DNA from: Acanthochlamys bracteata
Lineage: Eukaryota > Streptophyta > Magnoliopsida > Pandanales > Velloziaceae
DNA length: 64,000 nucleotides
Reading direction: 5' to 3'
Assembly: GCA_019914995.1 (NCBI GenBank)
Contig: CM034128.1
Span: forward strand, 2,978,501-3,042,500
The notes under the pieces are model-generated. The model did no database searches. It was not told the origin of the DNA and worked only from the letters and a program-made list of their open reading frames with translations. Below are positions 57,312 through 64,000 of the stretch, piece after piece; position 1 is the stretch's first letter; each line of letters starts with the position of its first letter. Both the position numbers and the translations under genes were made by a program.

Positions 57312-60094
57312 TTACTTGGGGCCAGATGCATCCGGCTGTCTTTGGGGAAGAGCAGCTTGGAATGCTGGGTGCTCCATATATGCTTCATGAACTCTAGCAA
57401 GAGTTGGGAAAGAAGACTGCAAACAAAAAGAAGGTTTGTATTAAATCAGTAATGCAACTTTGAGATTGATACTCAACTTTTACCAAAACATCACTTACTG
57501 CATCATAAAGCTGCTTATTACCAACAGAAATCATTGATTATGTAGTAGTAACGCAAAATTTTTAATAAAATACAGAGCACAATTTTTCCATCTCAATTGA
57601 GAGAGAGGAGAACTAATGATAGGAACGATGCATCACCATGTCAAGTTGGAACCTCTTAATTGCTCCAAATAGCTGTGGAGCTAAAAATAAATCAGCCTGC
57701 AATAGAAAAACCAAAAGGTTCAAGTTTTTTTTCCAGAAATAAACCAGCATTGACGGTGATTCGAACAACCAACCTCTCCTTTGGAGAGGCAATGCTGTAG
57801 CCACCCTACCTATCGGTAGTAGGCCTACAACGTTCATGTTTAACTAAATGTAGCTTCACTACATTGGTTATACATCGTTAATGACATTACAAAAAAAAAA
57901 GACCGAGACATAAACAGCATATGATGTTAGTTGTTTCTATTGTCATAGGAAACAATAAAAGTCAAGGTTGATCCCAAGCAAGAGATTTAAAAACAAGGAG
58001 GTACAGGACAGACCAGTTGGACGTCATCCCCCATGGCATATTTTCCAGCAATGCCTTCTATTATTCTCTCAATTGCTGCAGCAAAGATGCAAGGAATGAG
58101 CAACATAAATTTCCACCACAGCGATGTAAGAGGTAAACATGAGATAACTACTCACGCAAACAGCTGCAAAACAAAGCTTGTGCCTTCTGGTTCAAAACCA
58201 CCAAATTAAGATGATTAATCAATTTCTTTTGATATTTTACTGGCGCTTAAAGTTATACTCATCTACAATCAACTAACAACACCAACAAAAAATAACGAAA
58301 AAAGGTAAACACTTAAGTCTAAATGGCGAGTTCTTTCCTATCAATTAGGATATAGTGAGATGACATTACGAAATACATAGAACTTCATGTGTCACAAAGC
58401 ATAAACAGCTGAGCCAGTATCGTTCTTGGCAATGAAAGATTAGGCAAATTATGTATTTTCCATATTGTGTGATAAACTAAGAAATATGTTTTCATTGTAG
58501 TTAATAGAATTGTCAACTCCCTTCAATCATAAAAGAAGTAACAATAAATAAATAGGACTTTCCTTGCCTGACCTCAGCTAATAGGTGATGGTAGGTATTT
58601 CATCAATCTATAGATTAAGAATTACTACCAGATGTAAAAAGCTATAGACCGTTTGAATTGATGTTCCTCTCAACTTCTTCAATTAGGAGTTACTCAGGAA
58701 TGCATATGAAGAGTTTCAGAAAAGGGCCACTGCAGTCATCCTTAAAAGCAGATAAACAAGAATATCTGCTTTATAAATCATGACAAGACAACCATCAGTA
58801 TGATTAAGAAATGATGCTACATATGAACCGAAAGTAAACCTCTAAACCCATTGCTAATATGGTTTTGTGCCCATTCAAGTTTTGCATCAGTGCCCGACTT
58901 CTCCTCTATGAATTTCTGTTGAAGTGATTGATACATAGATAATGTTCAGTATCAAATCTACAAAGAAAGTACTTAGTCAAGTAATTAGAAATTCAAGTTC
59001 AAGTATAACACTTACAAGCATTGTAAGATTTTGCATGGGCTGGATACTTGAACTGACTATGCATGCCACCTAGATGAGAATATTCAGGCATATAGATTAT
59101 ATTCAAGATCAAACCGCTGAGGAAATGTTGCAAATATTCAAACAGTAATCAGTTTGTGTTAGGCAATCAAGTGCCAACTAGCATTTACTTGGATGTTCAG
59201 AGCTTTCTTTTTCAGATCATGCGGTAGCAGTGGACTCTGTGGGTACTTCTCGTCCAGATACTATCAAATAACAAACAATTGCATGAGAAAAAGAAAAATG
59301 AAACTGAGAAAACATAAGACTAGACAAGTAAACAAACTTTACAAGGCGATTTCCAACAAAGTCCCATACAATTAGTTTCAAAGATCCTCAGTAAGTACTA
59401 ACCACTAAGATCGCCAGTGAATCAGCTACAACAAAATCTCCATCCACCAGAGCAGGAACAAATTTAAGTGGGTTTACTTTCTCATACTCTGCATATCAAA
59501 ACCACACAATTAATGAAGATCCATGACATTCCTACTAGTAGTTAGCACACAAAGGAAAGGTAACTGCTTCATCATTTTTGCTAAAACTTCATTTCTTTCT
59601 AGGAACAATACTTTCCAAAACTGAATTTATAAGTAAGAAACCAAACAAAAATATATCAAGCCTACGCAGATACAGAGCTCCGTTAAGAAAATATCTAAAA
59701 ACAAAATCTAGTAAGAAAATGGGTTCCTGACCAGGTTCAAACTGCTCTCCCTTCAACAGATCCACGGCTATGTACTCATAATCCAGGCCTGCTTAATAGA
59801 AAACATACAACGCCAAACTACTACTATAAGACCAAAGCTTTCCCGATACTACCAACTGAGAAAGCAAATAAGTTTAAAACTTTTGGAGTGGAGAAAGAAA
59901 GAAAACTGACACCTTTCAGATTGAGCCCTATTCGAACTCGATGGGCACAAGAACTGCGCCAGTAGGAGTAGAGCTGTAGCTTCTGCTGACAAATTAATCA
60001 TTCAAATTAAACAAATCAAATAAAGAAACTTGCATATAAACTGAATCAGGAGCGAGAAAAGAAAACAAAATCTTGCCTTTTCACCTGTTGCCAT
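57312..60094 (-). CDS. GSTZ1: Zeta-class glutathione S-transferase / maleylacetoacetate isomerase
   Basis: Ten exons join in phase to 220 residues: 60094-60077, 59985-59913, 59788-59732, 59488-59403, 59260-59189, 59069-59016, 58915-58840, 58075-58014, 57696-57637 and 57416-57312. The zeta signature SSCAHRVRI (residues 17-25) carries the catalytic Ser/Cys. The thioredoxin-like half continues with DYEYIAVDLLKGEQF, VPALVDGDFVVADSLAI and YLDEKYP. The helical half has QPMQNLTML, GKYAMGDDVQLADLFLAPQLFGA and FPTLARVHEAYMEHPAFQAALP. The enzyme isomerises maleylacetoacetate to fumarylacetoacetate in tyrosine breakdown using glutathione, in the cytosol; length and exon pattern match plant GSTZ. The first intron starts with GC (AAAAG|GCAAG); only this splice keeps the frame, as the nearby GT would not. 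The gene looks intact. An orphan last exon of a paralogue lies upstream at 60838-60957. Confidence 0.93.
57755..57835 (-). repeat. tRNA-derived SINE-like fragment in GSTZ intron 8
   Basis: On the minus strand a Pol III B-box, GTTCGAATC (57766-57758), matches GWTCGANNC exactly. A weaker A-box, TGGCTACAGCA (57803-57793), lies 37 bases before it. Between them CCTCTCC-AAA-GGAGAGG forms a perfect hairpin. The spacing and order are those of a tRNA head, but the sequence is not a full cloverleaf, so a SINE or tRNA pseudogene fits better than a functional tRNA. Confidence 0.4.
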
Positions 60095-60837
60095 GACTAA
60101 TTGGAGATGTAATAAGAAGAAGAAATGAGCCAGGTATGACTTGAGGTTTCTTTTTTCGTCAGAACAGAAATGGATGACTTGATATGAAGAATCTTGACTT
60201 CAATGATTATCAAGATAAAATTCGGACAATAGTTGGTAGGCCAGAATTAAAGGCCCAACTGAATTTTCAGAATTGAAGGAAGACATTATTGTTGATAAAA
60301 ACTATAACTCGTAACACTTAAAAACTGCGTGTTTTAAATATTCGTAACTAAATTTTATGAAGCTAAAATTTGTGAAAGTGAAATTCGATTGAAGCAGAAT
60401 TCAGAGTGATATTTAAAATAAATAAAGTTAAATTTGAAATTAAATTTTGATAGAAGTAAATTCGATGTGAAGTAAAATTTTAGAAAAAAAAAGTAGAATT
60501 CGGTGGATTTGAAATAAGCCTTAAAACTAAAACAAGAGTCGCATACCATAACAGTTTTCTTAAAAATAAAACTTCTTATAATATTGCTACATATATACTA
60601 TAGATTCAGCAAACACGTTTGCTAGAACTCAAAAAAGTTTTGCTTGCACATTGTGACGAATTTAGAATTTTTTTCAAAACCAATTGACAATGAGAAAAGT
60701 GAACCCAAATTTTTATAAATATCATATCAGAACTATTGATAAATAATATAGAACTAAACTATTTTTTAACAAACATTATAGGAAAAAAAGCAATAGCAAA
60801 GTTTGGATTCAACATTGTCCCATTGATTTTCTGTATT
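60095..60837. other. GSTZ 5' flank and spacer to the orphan exon
   Basis: Promoter and 5' UTR of the zeta GST gene (read on the minus strand), then AT-rich DNA at about 60,300-60,510 with repeated AAATTCGAT-like and GAAGTAAAATTT-like words, probably an old transposon fragment. No gene. Confidence 0.45.
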
Positions 60838-60957
60838 TTATAGAACTGTCATGTTTGGAAGGAGAGCATCTGGTTGTTCCTCAAGAAGAGAAGCTTGGAA
60901 TGCAGGATGTTCCGTATAGGCTTCATGAAGTCGAGGTAGAATTCGGAATAATGCAGA
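60838..60957 (-). pseudogene. Orphan terminal exon of a second zeta GST gene
   Basis: This 120-bp block matches the last exon of the neighbouring GSTZ gene: both have an acceptor AG followed by TCT, then LPRLHEAYTEHPAFQASL (compare LARVHEAYMEHPAFQAAL), then EEQPDA and a stop. The 39-codon frame is open and ends at TAA 60838. No upstream exon (SSC active site, ADLFLAPQ and so on) was found between 60,958 and 64,000. It is therefore the remnant of a tandem duplicate, or its other exons lie beyond recognition. Confidence 0.8.
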
Positions 60958-63900
60958 CTACAAAAAAGAGCAAAAATATACGAGGTTTTTATTGGTCAGC
61001 TGAGTGAAGTGTGGAGTAATAACAAGCTTTCGAGATAAGAGTGTCCAATCTATATAACAACCCACCATTTCAGTCTAAATTTTTATTGTGGTACTCATTT
61101 TCACACCAAAAACACGTCTGCTTGCCGTACAGAAACCCATTCAGTACTAAAGTCACAAATATATAGAAAAACAACTTCATGTAACTTTGATCTTGTCTAA
61201 GAACGTTAAGTTATTAAAACAATTATCATAGATTGGTTAGTAATATAGCTCTACAAGATTCTGAGCTTATTCATGTAACTTTGATTTAAGCTCGCAATCT
61301 CAAATTTAATGTAGTGTCAATACCAGCCCCGGTGATGGGGTTTCTATCCCGCAAAGAGAGGATACATTTCTCTCGAGAGTTAGAAAGAGTTTTACCTTAT
61401 ATTTGGGAGTGCTTATTATCTTATCTTCTCCTTTTTATTTCAATTTTTTTTTAATTTTATATTTTTAAATAAATTTTATAAAATATTCTATAAATCATTT
61501 TAAATAAAAAATATATAAAAAATTTTATATTATAAATTATTATTATTATTTATTATTAATATTTTTTTAAAAAATAAAACTTATTATTAAAATACACTTT
61601 ATCATAGAAATTTTTTTTAATAAGTACTTCAAACATCCACCCTCGAAAAATCTTCTTTCTATTCGAACATTCTTATTTTTCAACTTTTAAACTCAGACAT
61701 ATTGCATATTCGAAAATATGTTGAATATATAATTGGCCGTATGTTTTATCAACTTAAGTATCTAAAATATTTTAATTTTATTGTATAGAAGATAAGGTTG
61801 GGAATTTGACATGAGAAATTAGATTTTGTAGTAATTATAGATAATTTAACAATTGGTAACATTCATACATAACCAAATTTTTTATTTCTTCTTCTTTTTC
61901 TTCAATTTTCTTCTTTTTAAAAAAAATCTCAAAACTTCTTCGGGTGGATGGGTCAGCTATGAACCGGATCCACTTTTTCGGTTCAAGCTCATAATTTGAG
62001 CGAGTTCATTGCACCATGTACAATTTTATTGTTTTTTTTTCCTTCTTAAAATTGGTAACCTCAGTGCTTTTAGGTATGTGGTTATTATAATACAACTATA
62101 CGATAAGTATATAGTGCGATCCTATAATTATTATTTAATATAAAAAAATATCAAACTGATTCACTAATTACTTAAATAAAATAAGTCAAACACGTTAAAA
62201 AGAAAGAATTTTAATTATTTTATCACAGTATTATTTGTGAAGACTCTCTTAAAAATTTATTGTTTGTGTAAAGAATTTAGTGTATTTTAAGAATAAATAC
62301 AGCTATACCCATATAACTAACTTAAACATTTAAAAGTGATTTAGAGATGAAAAGTAATTTAGGAATTGCTTAGTTGTAAAAAGAATTTGAAAATATTAAT
62401 TTCTTTATGTGGTTGTAAGATTCTGGCTTACTTAGAAGAGATTAGTAAACTATTGGGAGAAAAATATCCAGTATGGATTTTGACAAATTGTTGCTATTGC
62501 AGAATCTTGCTAGTATCCCAATTTTTATTTGAAAATTTTTGGTTCCATAAATTACATGATATTCAACTAACATAACGGGGAACAGCGGAAAAAAGAAAAA
62601 AGAAAAAGAATATATAAGGTTGTAATGCAGCATAGCCGTATGCTCCCAAGCATAGAGTCTATTTCAAGTACTCCTCTTTTCTTATATCAGGATAACAAGC
62701 AATTCAACAAAATTTGTAAAAATAAACTTCCAACGATTTCGCGCATCATCTCATTTTCTTTGATTAATTCTTCGTACTTTCTTCTTTATGTATAACGACT
62801 GCAACATTTCCACTATTTTCTTAGCTAGTGCTAGAGATTTAGAACTTGTGGTCTTTCTTTTCCTTTAAAAAAAAACCGAAAACTTGTGGCTTTTCTTCTT
62901 GCTTGTTTACCAATGGCGAAGGAGCAAGTTGAGAACTAGTTGATTTGATTGGTCTCTCATATATGTTTATCAATGTCAAAGGAGCAAGTTGAGAACATTC
63001 AATCCTATATGTTTCAATCTCAATATTAAAGTTTTTTGTTTGTAGTTTCATAATGCATGGGATTAGATTCATAATGCTGGGGTAGGTTTAAATTTATAAA
63101 CTGCACATAGCAAGGTATCATTTTGTGGATAACTTGCATGAACCAATCAAATTGTTATCGTCGCCAAATGTTTAACCTCTTTGCAAATGCTTAACCTGTC
63201 AATATACAATCGGTTTTTGTTGATAAAATAGCTAAACATTCTATAGTCACTCTCAATCGCTTTCAATAATGTTTATCCAAGTTTAATAGGGACCCTAATC
63301 AACATAATGATATGTATTATTCCATTTCCATTTATAATTTTTAATTTTGTGGTGTTGATTATGTAGTTAATTTCATCAGTTAATTGAGTTGAAGTTTGTA
63401 TTATTCATGTCTAAATTTTAAAAAAAAATTCAATAATACAAAATTAAGTCCTTTATCTCTATTCTTGTTTGTAAAAAACATTTTTTTCTAAGTGGCTGTC
63501 AATGTCAGTGAGACAAGTCACTGTTCCAGATTTATTTTGAAAATGAAGGAACTTCTTATGAGCATCCACAAGTTGAGTTAAATTATTTTAAATTATTCTA
63601 TTTTCAGTATATTTTGTTATTATTATTTTATTTTGCAGTAACCCGAAGTGGTCTTTATCGAGATTGTTTTTAGGTAAGACGAAAGATTTCACTGACAAGA
63701 TCCTCTTTTCAGCTCTTAGCAATTTGTTCAAACTTCAAAATTCTGAACTGTACCATCTGAAACTAAGAATATGTTTCGATATATGTTTAAAAAATAATAA
63801 TAATAAAATAAATTAAAAAAATAATAAAAAAACAGATAAAAAAAATAATTATTTAATTTTATAATGTTTAAATATATAAGTAAGAATAATAAACTAACTA

Positions 63901-64000
63901 TATTTGAATAGATAGATAAATAAATAAGTAAAAAAATAAATTTTTTATAAAAAATTTAGACGCTATTTTTTATATATTAATTTAATTTTTATTAATATAA
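60958..64000. other. Terminal 3 kb, AT-rich, no gene
   Basis: It contains an AT-rich family D-like repeat at 61,405-61,640, a two-copy 60-bp tandem duplication at about 62,905-63,020 (the phrase GGAGCAAGTTGAGAAC recurs at a 60-base spacing), and a very AT-rich end from about 63,770. Short open frames have no motif. Confidence 0.5.
61405..61640. repeat. AT-rich MITE-like repeat (family D)
   Basis: The left edge is GGGAGTGCTTATTATC and the right edge is AAGTACTTCAAACATCC. The interior has AAATAAATTTTATAAAATATT and TTATTATTATTTATTATTAA as in other copies. Boundaries are approximate. Confidence 0.4.

Noticed and set aside
57755..57835. Functional tRNA gene
   Set aside because: A- and B-box-like elements exist, but the A-box is degenerate and no acceptor stem or cloverleaf can be built; called SINE-like instead.
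1..64000. CRISPR array, bacterial operon, organellar or viral insertion
   Set aside because: No spaced direct repeats, operon-like gene packing, plastid or mitochondrial genes, or viral proteins were seen.

Overview
This is nuclear DNA of a flowering plant, almost certainly a eudicot. It is AT-rich between genes, its introns are plant-sized with GT-AG borders, and all recognisable proteins (NAC, F-box/kelch, START, zeta-class GST, CHIP, a FAR1-type transposase) have close land-plant relatives. Nothing bacterial, organellar or viral was seen. Family names come from motif and family knowledge; no database search was run.

Layout. 1-6 kb: a decayed glyoxylate/succinic-semialdehyde reductase gene (GLYR1 type, + strand) whose introns hold two copies of one MITE family with perfect 8-bp target duplications. 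6-13 kb: gene-poor. 13-14.3 kb: an intronless F-box/kelch gene. 16.7-17.8 kb: an alpha/beta-hydrolase pseudogene (-). 19-21 kb: an eight-exon DnaJ gene (-) related to the histone-linked co-chaperone DNAJC9, with a short promoter carrying an exact E2F consensus. 21.5-25.2 kb: a plant-specific uncharacterised nuclear-type gene (-). 27.8-29.5 kb: a NAC factor of the NAC035/LOV1 type (-). 30-37 kb: gene-poor, with MITEs and a W-box cluster. 37.2-39.2 kb: a short START-domain gene (+). 41.7-43.2 kb: a membrane-anchored SAM methyltransferase gene of the ICA/At5g40830 group (+). 44.3-56.2 kb: the exons of a CHIP-type TPR/U-box ubiquitin ligase (-), split by an 8.2-kb Mutator-like element in intron 3. 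57.3-60.1 kb: an intact ten-exon zeta GST/maleylacetoacetate isomerase gene (-), followed by the orphan last exon of a second copy at 60.84-60.96 kb. 61-64 kb: AT-rich, no gene.

The most striking object is the Mutator-like element at 46.93-55.15 kb. Its inverted arms are about 2.7 kb each, a third of its length apiece. It carries an open FAR1-family transposase. The first coding exon and presumably the promoter of that gene lie inside the left arm; the mirror exon in the right arm has lost its ATG. A 99-bp intron near the 3' end leaves the frame open whether or not it is removed. The host CHIP gene shows a frameshift, a damaged U-box and no visible start codon, so it is probably a pseudogene.

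The genes do not form a pathway cluster; this is an ordinary plant gene neighbourhood shaped by transposition and local duplication.
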